From positions 11,038,623 through 11,102,622 of the forward strand of contig NC_049993.1 of assembly GCF_000003815.2 (NCBI RefSeq): a stretch of DNA of 64,000 bases. Reading direction: 5' to 3'. This document shows positions 22,020-34,079 of this stretch, in pieces. Within the stretch, counting starts at the first letter, position 1. Every line of letters starts with the position of its first letter. This DNA is from Branchiostoma floridae. Its lineage: Eukaryota > Chordata > Leptocardii > Amphioxiformes > Branchiostomatidae. A model generated the notes under the pieces. It ran no database searches. It was not told the DNA's origin and saw only the letters and a program-made list of their open reading frames with translations. The position numbers and the translations under genes were made by a program.

Positions 22020-23240
22020 ATTCAGGGACGTGATTAAGCTGACGTCCCGGCGTGTAATATTGTTTGCCGGTGCAGCAGACGCAGCGTGGCTTCAGTACCC
22101 CGTAGGGGTGGCGTCGGTGTGTCGGTCCTGGAGCTGCCGAGCTGTCAGCTGTCAGCGCACAAACGATGATCTATGTTGGAGATAATCAGAGATAGTGAGC
22201 CGCCAGCTTTAACGTCATTACAGAACCCCACTGTACGTCGCCGTCACATCTACATCCGTTTGTGTTTCGCACTTCTTGAAAAGTTTTCTTCGCAACTTTG
22301 GCCGCGCCTGTGCGTGATGGATGCGGGTGCTGAAGTGAATTACGATGTATGCGCGTGGAGAAAAAGTAACACAGCTTTCAATTAAGCCGTCCTCTCTCAG
22401 AGTAGGCTTGTCTGAGACGGAGGGTTAAGGGTTCGCCGTATGTCAGAAGTCTCCTTTTCGGAGCAGGGCTTCGCCCTCCCCGCCATCCTGGCGTCGGAAG
22501 TATCGGCACATTTGACCCGAGGATTTACCGCGAAAAGAGCCAGCTGTCAGTCTATATCTGATGGCCTTCATTAGTTCGACGCCCGCGAGCTGAACGCTTT
22601 TCATGGAGAGACCAGTGCTGACAGGTGGAGGGATTCTTCAAGGAACCGGCGCGCATCCCTCGCCAGCCCGGCGTCTGAGGATCGAGGAGGCTTCCCAATA
22701 TTCAACAGATGTCAGAGACGCAACTGGCAGCCGCTGATGGCTGGGTCTGATAGCAACCTCGGCAAACTGAGAAAGAAAAATGAGACTTGGAGAGAAAAGC
22801 CGAGTGACAGGCTGACCGTATCTCTCTGCCCTTCCTCTCGGACGGAGGCGCGCTGGCTCCCCGCCTGGCTGGCGACGCCGCATCGATCGTGGCCGCGGGA
22901 GCAGCCGAGAACAGATGAGTTGTGGCGCCGGACTAGACTGATTTATGGCACACGACAAACGCATGAGAGGGGCTGTCGTTTGTAAGAGGCTGTGATGGAT
23001 GTGCGGCCTGATTTGTTCATCAAATGTCGTGATTAAGGGAAGGCTGAAACGCTCGGTAACCAATTTCGACACCTCGTACCCACCAGTTCCCACATCGGAT
23101 TCCGCAAAAACACTTAACAAAGCCATTGGCACGGCAGTGCGGCCACAAGAAACAAGCCCCCCGTGCCATTCACTCATCTGTGTGACAACCGCCAAATTTT
23201 CAGCACCCCGGTCAGACCACACTTTTGTCAGGCCGGTCTT
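22020..23240. promoter_or_regulatory. Largest candidate regulatory island
   Basis: A 1.2-kb GC-rich, repeat-free block carries TGACAGGTGG at 22619-22628, paired GCTGTCAGCTGTCAG at about 22141-22155, a TTCATTAGTTCG stretch and AATGTCGTGATTAAGG. The minus strand is open for 194 codons (23222-22638) but shows no domain. It resembles conserved non-coding DNA in texture; alignment would be needed to confirm this. Confidence 0.3.
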
Positions 23241-24044
23241 TTAAAAAACGATTGTCGTCGTTTGGTAATAAAATGATACGTCTAATGAAAAAATGAATAC
23301 AAAATAAAAGCAGCTGTGGACAACTTTTAGACTTTTCTTTTACTTGGTAAAGAGATTGCTTTGTTGTTGAGCTGTGCAGAACAAACTAAAGGCCAGTTGG
23401 ATGAAATATTACGTGAAACTTTTAGAAAATTGATTATTCTTTATCACATTTCGTAATCAAGTAACAATTTCCATTGAAGCAGGAGATGCATGGAGAACGG
23501 AAACTTTGTTGACATCGGAAATACTTTGATAGACCACAGAAGAATTTATGTTAGCGAGGGGAAAGCCTGTTGGACATTGCGGCAATAAACTGCTGAAAAA
23601 GTCTCTGATACAGAGGAAAACGACTTGTATCTGCGGGCATTTCACAATTTACGATCGGCACATAGAATTTATGAAGGATAGACTCTTCATGCCCGGCAGT
23701 AGGACAATATTTCTTCAATTCTTCTCTTTCATTCGCTCTGATCCACGGCCAGCTCAGCTCGTTTGTTACGGTAGGAAAAGGGATACTAAAAGTCTTAAAA
23801 TCTGCAAAAATGGGTAAAAAATGCACGAATATGTAGGTCAATGGTCGGGTTTTACAAAGGTCTCCGGACAACAATTGTTGAACCTGAAAAGTTAGAATAT
23901 GTGAACGGGCACTATGTTCTTATCGTCAGCAGTTTTATGTCTTTTGTATGATAAATGTAGATGAAATTCAAAACATGTATCTTATTGAGGGCCGTTTACT
24001 GGTCGTTGCGGCCATGAGTTGAATTGCATTAGTGACTGTACATT

Positions 24045-24573
24045 AGGCCACACAGTAAGTACATTTTATGAATGACAACCTCTGTAGACTCCAGATCTAA
24101 TGCAAGAGGAGGAAAAAAAGAAGATGGGTAGAAAAAACAAGATGCCAAAACTAGACAGAAATATTGTAGAAGCAATTGTAGTGGCAAACATGGTATCACC
24201 ATGAGGCAACGAGTTTTTTTTTAATTCCAGCATTGAAGAGGTGCACAAAGGAATGCTTGTGTGGTAGACTGGTATCGAAATACCAAGTTGGAAACTTCAC
24301 TAAATGCTACCACACTGGTGCCACTAGTGCCATTGAACAAGTTTCACTTCTACAACTACTGTCATGGCTATCTCAGCTAGCGTCACTTCTGCAAGTACAA
24401 ATCAAAGCTAACACACGACATATTTCCCATTTTCTAAAATTTTCTCCTGATATTGATCATCCCCTGAGGGAAAATCCTTTTGTTTTAAATTATGCTAAAT
24501 TAATAGTACTTTAAGTCAGGCACAAATTAATAAGCGCGCTAATGCCATCCTTAAAAGTTACTTGCTGTAGCCA
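24045..24573. mobile_element. MITE family B, copy 1
   Basis: The left end, AGGCCACACAGTAAGTACATTT, and the complement of the right end, TGGCTACAGCAAGTAACTT, are inverted relatives. They match the ends of the second copy at 51481-51974. The interior also shares ACTTCTACAAGTA-like segments. There is no coding capacity. Confidence 0.65.
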
Positions 24574-24789
24574 TATTCGGGAATAAAAGATGTGTGTATT
24601 TGGAAAACAGAACAAAGCATAATTTATTAAGCATTTTGATTTATGTAAAAAACTGAAGAACAACAGGGTGTTAACTGTGTGTAATATTGATAGTTTTTGA
24701 TCATAATGTTCTTATGACATTTATCCAGAATTATTCGTTGTGTGGCAGCGTAATCCAATATTCCTTAATGAAAATATTTCCCGCCATTC

Positions 24790-24930
24790 CTCATGAACAC
24801 ATGACATGTGTCGTCTGCGGCTGACCCGCCAACCCCGCAGGAGGTCGCGCCAAGTCGGCCGACTCAATAATTTGGTGACGCGATGTCGCAGCAGTCCATA
24901 CAGTAGTTAATGAATGGGGGTTTAGTTAAC
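24790..24930. promoter_or_regulatory. Candidate regulatory island
   Basis: A short GC-rich block (CGCCAACCCCGCAGGAGG, GCCGACTCAATAATTTGG) lies in AT-rich flanks. It is repeat-free; function is not shown. Confidence 0.2.
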
Positions 24931-25434
24931 ACTTATGGTGACGTACTTATTATGTACTTGCACGCCTATCCCTGAACCGACATGGATCTTTCCCTTACCG
25001 TGATCTAAATGTCATATTCGGCGATATAGATTAGATAGCGAGGTAATAAGATACACCAAGTTGCATTTACTCAAGCAACTGGGTATGATTTTAGAAGCGT
25101 TCATGCTTTTCAAGTAGCATTCACCTTTCGTCTAGATCAGTGTGGTACTGCCATATTACTGACCGCATTACTAAACCAGTACTGCCTACCACATGTCGTA
25201 ACGCCTCGTCGTTCCAGAAGAAATGCTGATGCCATGGTCACCTATGTGTCTGATCTGTGATGTGAGTACCATCCAGCGTAAAACACGCTCTCAGCGCTTG
25301 GGTTAGTAACCGATTGGACAACATTGAATATCACGTGAAATGCTGAGTGCGAAAAGTCTGAAATATGTGGTTTTTAACCGCAGATCTATGAATGAAATAC
25401 TATACCGACACCTTTCTGCTTTGATAGGTGCGTA

Positions 25435-25560
25435 TTGATGGAAAGAAATCCATCTACACCAACTATCACTCAGTTGGCAAGGTCACGGTACAAACTTCCT
25501 GGCACCTTTGACCCATTACTTCGGTCACGTGACCAGTGGCTAAGCGCACGAAGTGGTGGG
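25435..25560 (+). mobile_element. Penelope-like element coding remnant
   Basis: The frame from 25435 contains RSRYKLPGTFDPLL, clearly related to the RYKHPGTFDQLL terminus of the PLE remnant at 2707-2916. Only the last part of the protein survives. Confidence 0.6.
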
Positions 25561-25849
25561 ATATCTAAACTCAGGAAGACGGTAAAAAACAGGTGTTCGT
25601 GTTGTGTCTTCAACACAAGTATCAAGAAAGAAATCCTATGAAAAAGTTAGTGCTATACATTTTCTCGAAGGCAATAGGCTAATTTAAGTTCTGTCAATGT
25701 TTTTCTGTCAGCTTTGTCGTGGTGCCATTTTGTTCAGTTCTTCCGTGCAAACGCATTCTTCCATTTGCACACACACCACGATCCCCCTAATCTTTCCCGT
25801 AGTAGTGGCATTAGTTACGCACGTATCAACGCGACTCCAGAGATTAGCC

Positions 25850-26060
25850 AAACAGATCCTCGCGTCCGCATTCCACGTATCACCTGGTTAGCGGCGCCAT
25901 CGGTCTGAGCCGGCTGATGACCGCGACGAGGCTGGCCTCCAGGCGGGAGTAAGACACGATATCTACCGACACCTACAGTCAACACACCGCCTGTTTCCCT
26001 CTGTTCTGCTCCTTATTGATGAGACCTGGCTTATCATAACCTCGCGCTACAGGTATGCCA
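25850..26060. promoter_or_regulatory. Candidate regulatory island
   Basis: A GC-rich, repeat-free block contains TATCACCTGGTTAGCGGC, ACACCGCCTG and a CTTATCATAACC (GATA-like) stretch. Function is inferred from texture only. Confidence 0.2.
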
Positions 26061-26274
26061 TCCATTAGTGTTCATTATTATTACCCTACAAATAAATAAA
26101 GAAAAAAAAACGGGAAAAGGTGGAGAAGGCTACGTACGATCAGGAGTGGAGGTGCTGTAACTTTTGAAAGTTTGCTGTACTTTGCTTATCGATCACGATT
26201 GTCTTTTTTTTTCTTTTGCTTTTGGACAGACGAGGACAATGTGGCACTGCACTCAAGTTTTGTAACTTATATTA

Positions 26275-26460
26275 ACAGTGCCACATACACGGTACAGACA
26301 GAAGGTACCCATTTTTACACCTGGGTGAAGTGAGGAAGGTCGTGTAGAGTGCCTTTCCCAAGGGCACAACGTCGGGGCGGGGCACGGCGGGGATCGCGAA
26401 CTCAGAACCTCTAGGTCCCGAACCGAACGCTCTACCAGTTACGCCACGCCCGACGCCACG
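26275..26460 (-). mobile_element. tRNA-derived SINE
   Basis: The minus strand begins with a tRNA-like head: an A-box-like TGGCGTAACTGG (complement at 26435-26446), then a B-box-like GAGTTCGCGATCC (complement at about 26391-26405). The body follows, with CCTTGGGAAAGGCACTCTAC and CACCCAGGTGTAAAAATGGG. This arrangement defines a tRNA-derived SINE. It is not a working tRNA, because the acceptor arm and CCA-side pairing are absent. A related body fragment lies at about 43434-43530. Confidence 0.75.
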
Positions 26461-26639
26461 AACGTATCTTTTTCTGCTAAATCATAACGAATAAATATTT
26501 TGTAATTCTACTTTAATACTGAATTGTTTCACCCACGAACTTCAAACACGCGATAACCTCAAACCCTCTCCCCCTCGAAATGAAACCGCCGCGAAAGTAA
26601 CTGCATTTCCGCCAAAGAACGTTTATCACATATTGCTGC

Positions 26640-26760
26640 GGTACAATGTGAGCCAGTTAGAATTGTCCTGACGAAGGTGACAGACGGTCACCGAAACGTT
26701 GGTGGAAATAAAGCAGTGTAGTCTCTTTATTCAGTGACGTACCAACCTGATGAAGCTATT
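26640..26760 (+). mobile_element. Penelope-like element terminal region
   Basis: The sequence GACGAAGGTGACAGACGGTC, followed by ACCGAAACGTTGG and an AATAAAG run, is the typical terminal signature of PLEs, with a hammerhead-type core at 26668-26696. A second CTGATGA occurs at about 26749. The rest of the element is not adjacent. The only nearby PLE coding remnant is 1.1 kb upstream. Confidence 0.6.
26668..26696 (+). ncRNA. Hammerhead-ribozyme-like core
   Basis: CTGACGA (CUGANGA core) is followed by a perfect 6-bp stem II, GGTGAC with GTCACC, around a 5-nt loop. The conserved GAAA at 26693-26696 comes next, continuing into ACGTTGG. All fixed catalytic-core nucleotides of the two 3' strands are present. 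I could not place the cleavage-site strand and stem I with confidence, so self-cleavage is unproven. Confidence 0.45.
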
Positions 26761-27319
26761 AAATGAACGTTTATCTAATTAACCGCAGTTCAAAATTTTC
26801 ATTTCAAAGAACATCCGGTGTAGCTAATTAGGAAATTAAGTAGAAAAAAGTCAATAGCAATGAGATATGGCACGTAATTTACTTTCCCTTGTTACTTGTA
26901 GAGTAAAAAATATACCAAAATGTTAGATTCGGCTTGAAAGCGAAGGTAGGCAGACTAAAGTGCGCCTTACTAGAAAGACGTACAAAACGCTTTTAAAAGG
27001 TACGCAGAACCGGCTGGCGCCACAAATATACATCTACTGATAGGTTTAAGAACATGGGCCATTTAGGGGGTTGCAGGGGACGTACATGTATTTGAATTAG
27101 GCTTGCGTCAAGGCAAAAATATGAAAAGTTATCACCTACGAAGAAATCGGGCCAAAAGCTTCAAAATTTTACTCCCGACTGAAGGCATATACATCTGCTG
27201 ATAGACTAAAGAACTTGGACCATTTAGGGGTTTGTACGATGCGTGTTTGAATTAGGTTTGCATCAAGGCAAAAGCTATGAAAAGTTATTAAGAAATCGGT
27301 CCGGGACCATGTCAACTTG

Positions 27320-27560
27320 AAGTTTTCCTCCCGACTGAAGGCGTCCCATCTCTCCAGTGCCTGCCTGCCCGTGTCTCTCCCCCGATACTTGTATGAGCGA
27401 TAATCGCCTGATGCGGTGGTGGCCATGGATGGGAGCCAAACATCGATCAAACCCACCCAGGCTGCACGTTAGCTGATCGTCCCGCCCACACCCATCCATC
27501 AAACACGCCAAGCCCAACTCACCCCAGATGTCTGCCGATCTCTTCCGATCCCGCTATTCA
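27320..27560. promoter_or_regulatory. Candidate regulatory island
   Basis: A GC-rich, repeat-free block contains AACATCGATCAAACCC, TGATGCGGTGGTGGCCATGG and CCCACACCCATCCATC (GLI/KLF-like CACCC). No function is shown. Confidence 0.2.
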
Positions 27561-30039
27561 AAGGGACATCCTTTAGTTCTCATCCTGAAGGATATCTGCA
27601 ATTATGGACGGGAACTAAGCGGCTCTAGGTAGCTATTTAAAACTATGCTGCTCCGATGTGATACCGTGGCACGAGTCCACAAGGCAGAAACAAAAGTAGC
27701 TCCCCATCTATCATAGTTTTGTGGTCTTTTACTGCACTTAGCGTGACTATGAAGTACCTCAGACATATCACCGGTGGCGACGAAACTTTGAAACGGCAGA
27801 GGTGCACTTATGTGTTCTTCTGACGCAAAACACGGTTATTTTCTGGTTGTCTTGTCTTCCCGTTCTCTTTTCGACATGAAAGTAGCTTCGAATAATCCTT
27901 TCTACCGGAGGACTTCCCGATCTTTTTTCCATTCGGCTATCTTTTGGGAGTTTATGTTAGGAATCAACGTTTTTAAAGTCCGTAATACTTTGTTTGTATA
28001 AGAGGTTGAAGAATGACATTCTACGGAAACACAGCCTGTCCAAATGTAGAAAATGCAGTAGAGAACAGTATAAGTGCATGACCAATGGACTAATAAGGGA
28101 CTCCAATAGTTATCTTTGCGTCTAGCAATTGAAATGGCTGGAAAGATCGGTTCCTGTCCCGTAATCTGACTCAAATGAATGATTGCTTCCCTGTGCAAGA
28201 TGCTGACTGTCTACCTTTACATGAGTGAGATAACTTAAGTCTAAAAAGACAAATATTACACATACAACAGATAAAGCCATAGTATGTAAAAGAAATGCTT
28301 CCGTCGTCAGATTGCTTCAAGATCACGATTACTCCAACCGATGTCTGTCTCAAAGATTCTTGTCTATTACGCACTGCTGGCCATATCTTTGATATATGAC
28401 CACTGGTCGTCCACAGTGCAAAGTAAGACCTAAGAATATGACAAGTTGATATAGCAAGATGGGGGATCATTGAATTGAGTTACTTTTATATCTTGATAAT
28501 AATGATCGATATCATGTGTGGTCCGCCGCGCATGGAAGGCGCGTTTCTATAATTTTGCAACAGTTGGTTAGACGACTGCAGCTGCACAGGTAGAGCTGTG
28601 GCACAAATAAGAAAAGGGGTTCCCTCAAAGGCAGCCATAGACTTAATGCTATGTTCTTTCCTTAAGAAACGGACAGTGGTTCTAATTTTCTTAAAGGCCA
28701 CACAAGAAAAAGTACTGGTACATCTATGTCCTTGGGGCAAGGAATGAGCTGTTGGGAGAGCACTGGGTCTTTGTTTTCATACATGGTGATCGACCACATT
28801 TACCTAAATACTGAGTGGATCTAGGCAAGAATCGGGGTGGGTTTTGAGATGTAGGGGTGCCAAACTAGGTGTTGGCTTACCTCTTTAAATTGTCTTTTGT
28901 TTTTAATTTTTCTTCCTTTGTGGCAATGTTAATTTTCTATCATGACAGTGTAAATCATCTTTATCATTTTCATTTTTTGTCATTTTCATGTCCTCTCCCA
29001 AATGCAGTTTCGTGGCAAGGCCCTTGCTTATATGGATGCCTTTAGCTGTACCTGAGGTGTAAGGCAAAAGCAAAGGTCTCCCTCCACAAATCTATCAGAG
29101 TTTTACCGTGTCTACACTGTCAGATATTTGCGACCATACATTTGTTATAGTGCAGTAAAATTTGTCAGTGTGGTAAGGTCCCTGGAGTTTGGGGGCGCAG
29201 GTGACATTCCTACCGGCAAGGGATATTTCACAACTCTTTCAGATGGTTGGTACAGTGCACCTGGACAGTTTGGACATCCATACACATTAGAAAACTGGCC
29301 GTCACTATACTTCCCCATCCTTTGTCATTTCAGTATGTGCTGTCTGTCACCAAGTGCAGTGGACACTTACAACTGGCTATCGCGTAGTAGATGCTTTCTC
29401 GTCAACGCGTTCTTGATCAACACAAATTGAGCAAGTTTGAAAGGTTAGCCGTTCCTACAGACAACTGAATCCCGAAAAGTGCACTATAAGGCAAACGGAA
29501 AGACAGGTGAAATGGCACATTAGCACTAGTGTTAAGAGTTCATATTACAAGAAGTGCGTAGAAAAGTACTGTGATGACTGTGGTTCAATGAGTGTCACGA
29601 ATATATTGCCACTTAAAATTAAAAACTTTCGAAAATTTATGCCACACCAGGCATCTTTCTACAAAACAAGTAGACCGCTTTATGCGTAACACTTTGTCTG
29701 TCCCGCTAGCTCTTGAGACTATTTCCACAAATGGTTTTGTCGCCACAACGCGCACTGGAAACTGTGACAACCCCGTCCATCACCTGATGGGTCGATAAAA
29801 AGAGGAGCAGGGGGATAAGAGGCGGGCGGGGTGACAGGATTAGACCGGTCCTAACCGCTTTCCATAGTCGTTATCCCGCGCCCACAGCCATACACACTCC
29901 CAGAGTCTTGTCACAGTGGTAAAGTCAGTCTGAATGTGGTAAGGAAAGAAAGGACAACTGTGACAAACAGACAGAAATAGAAATTGGACGATGATATCAA
30001 TGGAAGAAAGTTGTAATGTTTTCATAGTCTACAACCTTT

Positions 30040-30078
30040 CATCCTCGGTGAGTGAATATTATTTTTTTTCACACCGAG
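30040..30078. repeat. Short hairpin
   Basis: CCTCGGTG and GTGAA pair with TTCACACCGAGG across an AT-rich loop. No function is assigned. Confidence 0.4.
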
Positions 30079-30839
30079 GGTTTGGCGATCCAACACTTAC
30101 ATCTCTGTCACAGCACAGAAAGCGTGCAAGTTTTCTGACAGGTAAAACTTATGAAGCACTGACGCTTTGTTCAAAGAAACGCGGCGTTGGTAAGGTGAGC
30201 TTTGTCACTTCTGTCGTGAGAAGTAATCCTTCGCTCACATTTGGTCGTCCCGGTTACCTGCAGACGACATGAAGTGCACATCCGGGACACTGGGGTGGAG
30301 CAGAAAGAGCGGGAGGGGGCAGGCGGAGGATCAGACAGGCGGCGCCACGGAGGTCCTGATAGATCAGGCAGGGTTGTGGCCGCCTACAGCTGCAGTTCCC
30401 GTAGAGAGTCGCTATGTCCGCAGACTATAGCACTCTGAGGAGGACAAAGGAGTGGCTTGGTCAGCAAGAAGATGGTACAAAGATAAAACGTTTGACTTCC
30501 GTTCTCATTAGTTCTTACATGCGGGCTTAATTTGTCGTCCATCTAACGTTATATTTCACTACGTAGAGTTCTAGTACAGCATGTAACAAAGTCCACTGGT
30601 TGCTGAATAAAGAGCATAACATATACTCTGTCCCTTATCTGACAAATGAGTTCCTCAAACCTCTGTATTCTACTCTGTTAAACTTTTGCTTTAGTCATAT
30701 CTTGTACCTTGTACATTTGCTGCGCATATCTGGGATAGACTGTTGCGCTTTGATATGATACGAAGTACCCAGGAATTTCTGTTGTAATATCATCTGGCAA
30801 TGTGCACAAAATATCTTCCTCCGTTGCGGCTGGCTGTGG

Positions 30840-31110
30840 CGTGACTAAAGTTGGATTGGACGGCGATACACTCCTGATTCCTCCTGCTATCTCTCCCGGA
30901 TGTTGTTACGGCAGCCTCCCCGGCTCGGAACAGTTTAACTATCGGGGCCTTCCGGCCTCGGGGCGGTACAGAGGGCAGCTCAGGGACGCAGACTGCTGGC
31001 GCCGAAATTCGGCATGATTTACGACGGACGACACGAGCGCTCAAAAGCACGCCCATCATAGCTGGCGCTGATGGATTTACCGCGCCGTGCAATCAATGCG
31101 CTGGCTAACG
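30840..31110. promoter_or_regulatory. Candidate regulatory island
   Basis: A GC-rich block ends with TGATGGATTTACCG, a TGCAATCAATGCGC stretch and TAACGCAGGCTAATGCAGCC (paired TAAT/TAAC cores). It is repeat-free; function is inferred only. Confidence 0.2.
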
Positions 31111-32481
31111 CAGGCTAATGCAGCCTGTCGGTAAATACATTTCGATGTGGTGTTTACCATCCTTTATCAAAACACGCGCTGTGGCGATCATCTACTGCGG
31201 TTACACTGGTTTTAGTCTGCGGTTTCTGAAGGCGTGTCATTCTCTGTGCAAGGACACAAAAAGAGCTGTAAAATGTCAGATGATTTCTTTTTAGAGGAAG
31301 GGAAAATATCTTTTTCCTACATAGTACAATCGTAATACGCAGTTTTACCTTATTCACTGGTTTGAACAAAATGCTTCTTGCCACGTTCCCTGCAGGAATT
31401 GTCACCGCCATTGCTGCTAATGGTTTAAAAGCGCTCAGGAATATCATAGATCTTGAGACACTTTTAGTTGTGAAATGCCTCCAGAATCAACTATTTGACC
31501 GGAGAAATTTCAATACCATTCACACTAGCCCCTAGCCCTGTTGCTTCTCTTGTACCTTATATAGGCAGATGATTTTACCCATGAGCTATATGAGTGCGTA
31601 GGTTTTCCCCGTACGAAAACACTGTCCGTTTCGGTAGCGTGTTGTTGTAATGAAGAATTCAGCACCAAGGACAGGTACATAACATGAGCGGGTATATCGC
31701 CAAATTCACTTCTATGGATTGCTTTCAAGCGTAGTATCAAATGACGATCTGTATACTTACGAGACTCCACCTGTTTTCCGTACGCGTATCGTATTTACTT
31801 GGGGCATGTTAATTCGATTATAAGGATGGCATCCACTGGTAACTCGAAAAATGCGAGTGTGTGAATAAATAAAGGTTGGCAAAACAAAGTTGCCTCCATT
31901 ATGAAATCTGGGTTGTCAGGAAGGTTGAACAGATAACTAAACGCACAGAGTATTGTATACCAAACAATAGAATCTTTGGTTTTGTTCTTTCACATCTTAA
32001 TTCGTTGACTTTGGAAGAAAGTTTGGTATCCTACGACATTAGTAGCCGTTTTGCAACATTTCTTTCTGCAATTTGCGGCAAATATTTGCATATTTTGCAG
32101 GTGCTCTGTACGATTTACAGTATGGTCAAAAAAGTTTTTCTGGAAACTAAAATTGATGCGCGCATCCATATATTTTTTTTTTAATGGCATTATCGCCCAG
32201 TTGGGTCTGTAGTTTTGAAAATGGTCGTAAGGTGGCGCAGCTGACCTACTTAAACAAGATGGCACTGAAACTTCCAGACAGCCGTCGGTCTTTAACATAG
32301 GCTTAGAGGAATACAACTACTTTTAACAGCTAAATTTAGTCAAACGCATAATATCTACTCTAAGGAAAATTAGGGCAAAACATTACCTTAACTATATAAA
32401 TTTCGCCTTTTGCCTGCTGAAATGTCACTATATACTTCAACAAAGATTATGACATGACACAAAAATCGTTCCCAAAGTACG

Positions 32482-32487
32482 TTTATT
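32482..32487 (-). terminator. Polyadenylation signal for dehydratase last exon D
   Basis: AATAAA on the minus strand is followed about 15-35 nt later by a U/GU-rich stretch (GATTTTTGTGTCATGTC). It would end a 3' UTR of about 1.4 kb after the exon D stop at 33903. Confidence 0.55.
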
Positions 32488-33902
32488 GTTCTGCAATGCC
32501 CTAGTACACTTTTGCAGCACATGCAACATTGATGTCAGTGAAGAAACTATAAAAGCTCTTACATGTCATGTCATGTATACACAAGATACACATAATAATT
32601 TACATCCTCCTGACACCATGTTATTTCACTTCCAAAAATAGATGTTAAATATCTGCACTATATGTTATATGGTATGACTGCCTGATAGCATACTTTTAAG
32701 GACACCATTTTGTAGTTTTCTTAAACCAGAAACAACAATAATGGCTTTTATGACCTGAGACATATCTAGAATACACACAGAACTCTTTTGCCCACTTTGG
32801 TCAGATACACTGATGTTGTTGAATGACAACCTAATACAAGCATATTTCTATTTTTCCTGATCTGTTATGATTTGTTACCATGTAGAAATTTACATATTGG
32901 ATATTTGATTTTCACATTTTGCTTGTCTAATGGCCACTGGCCCTACCGCCTAAGCAAATACTTATTAAGGACTACTAGGTACATGTGCGTGAGTGAATAC
33001 CACATTCCTTCATACTCAACAATTGATACATTGTTGGATAGTTAAAATTTTGCTTCAAAATCCTGAAAATGACAGATAGTTCAATGTGTACAAATACATG
33101 TAACTACAAAATCCAGGTGGCTCATTTTCACTGTTATTATTATCAATGTGTGCCAAGACTTGCTATTTCATGATACTTGATCAAAGTATTCAGTTGTCTT
33201 CAAAACAAGAAAAAAAATCTTACAACCAGACATTGATGCACTAGATGAATATCATCTAGATTTAACTTAAAACCAAAACACAAAATACTACACAACATCT
33301 ATGCATAGAAAATACACAAAAATGACATTCCGACCATTTACAATCCATTGTAGAATAAAATTAGGGACCAAAACATATTAATTGAAGGAAACTTAATTAG
33401 TTGAAAAGAAAATTCTGCTTGTTTGCAATTTCATAATAACACAATGGGGATTGGTGTGCAAGCTAATACTGAAAGCATGAAAGAACATGCAAAGAAGACC
33501 AAAAACACTCAGAAAAAATGTACATAAAAATGTATCATTTCTTACGTTGTAAACTGAGGATATCTCATCATATGTCATCATCAAAGCTGATACACCTTAG
33601 ACATACCTTAGACGTAAAAGCCGGAATAGTCAGAGTTGGGACAAGGTATTTTTGAACAAAATGTATTCAAAACCTGATGCTCTCGGAAACATTCAAATGT
33701 AGAAGGCAATGCTCTGTCATATTTTGCTCCTACTAAATGGCATTTTTGGAATGTGCTATTGGTGCAATTATTTTTTTTTTGCTTTTTGCTAAGGGCACTT
33801 AAACAAGTCTTTAAGAAAATGCATCATTCCCCTCTTGCTGTTGGCATGGTTAAAGAAAATCAGTACATAAGTACAATATTTAGACACAACCATGTCTTAG
33901 CA
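32488..33902 (-). other. Probable 3' UTR of dehydratase isoform D
   Basis: This AT-rich stretch between the exon D stop and the polyadenylation signal has no coding exon or mobile-element signature that I could see. Extent is inferred from the AATAAA site. Confidence 0.45.
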
Positions 33903-34079
33903 TCAAGGGTCTTGATCCTGACAGTCAGTCCAGTCAGTTGAAGATGACACCTGCGGTGGTTGTGCGGGGGAGTGGTGGTAAAAGTCGGGGCCCCAGGTGA
34001 CGTTACCATAGCGACTTCGTAGTTCTGTCTGAAGTTGCTCTGCATGTTCTTTGTCACGTGTCTCCACCACACACTTTAC
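33903..34079 (-). CDS. Dehydratase alternative last exon D
   Basis: The acceptor TTTTTTTTCAACAG is strong and the exon starts in phase 0. It encodes 58 residues: [17 protein letters not shown]...RYGNVTWGP, then a 25-residue tail (HHSPAQPPQ...DCQDQDP) and TGA at 33905-33903. The first 31 residues align without gaps to the other three last exons. The tail is unique and Ser/Asp/Gln-rich. It is the most distal variant and has a good AATAAA 1.4 kb downstream. Confidence 0.85.
   Translation of the reverse strand, partial: VKCVVETRDKEHAEQLQTELRSRYGNVTWGPDFYHHSPAQPPQVSSSTDWTDCQDQDP

Larger units (their letters stand above)
6201..32400. other. Gene desert upstream of the bHLH gene
   Basis: No coding exon could be supported across about 26 kb on either strand. 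The longest open frames (198 codons at 19485-20081 and 194 codons at 22638-23222, both minus) lack known motifs and lie in GC-richer islands where stops are rarer. The stretch alternates AT-rich, repeat-bearing DNA with short GC/CpG-rich islands at about 7440-7660, 8160-8540, 8760-8900, 11560-11720, 12300-12740, 13600-13860, 19380-20090, 22020-23240, 24790-24930, 25850-26060, 27320-27560 and 30840-31110. A large non-coding flank next to a developmental-type bHLH gene suggests a regulatory landscape, but this is inference. Confidence 0.5.

Noticed and set aside
22638-23222. 194-codon minus-strand ORF
   Set aside because: Arg/Pro/Ser-rich translation typical of GC-rich non-coding DNA; no domain and no splice partners.
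26391-26460. Functional tRNA gene
   Set aside because: A-box- and B-box-like elements are present but the acceptor stem and anticodon arm do not pair, and the body continues as a SINE.
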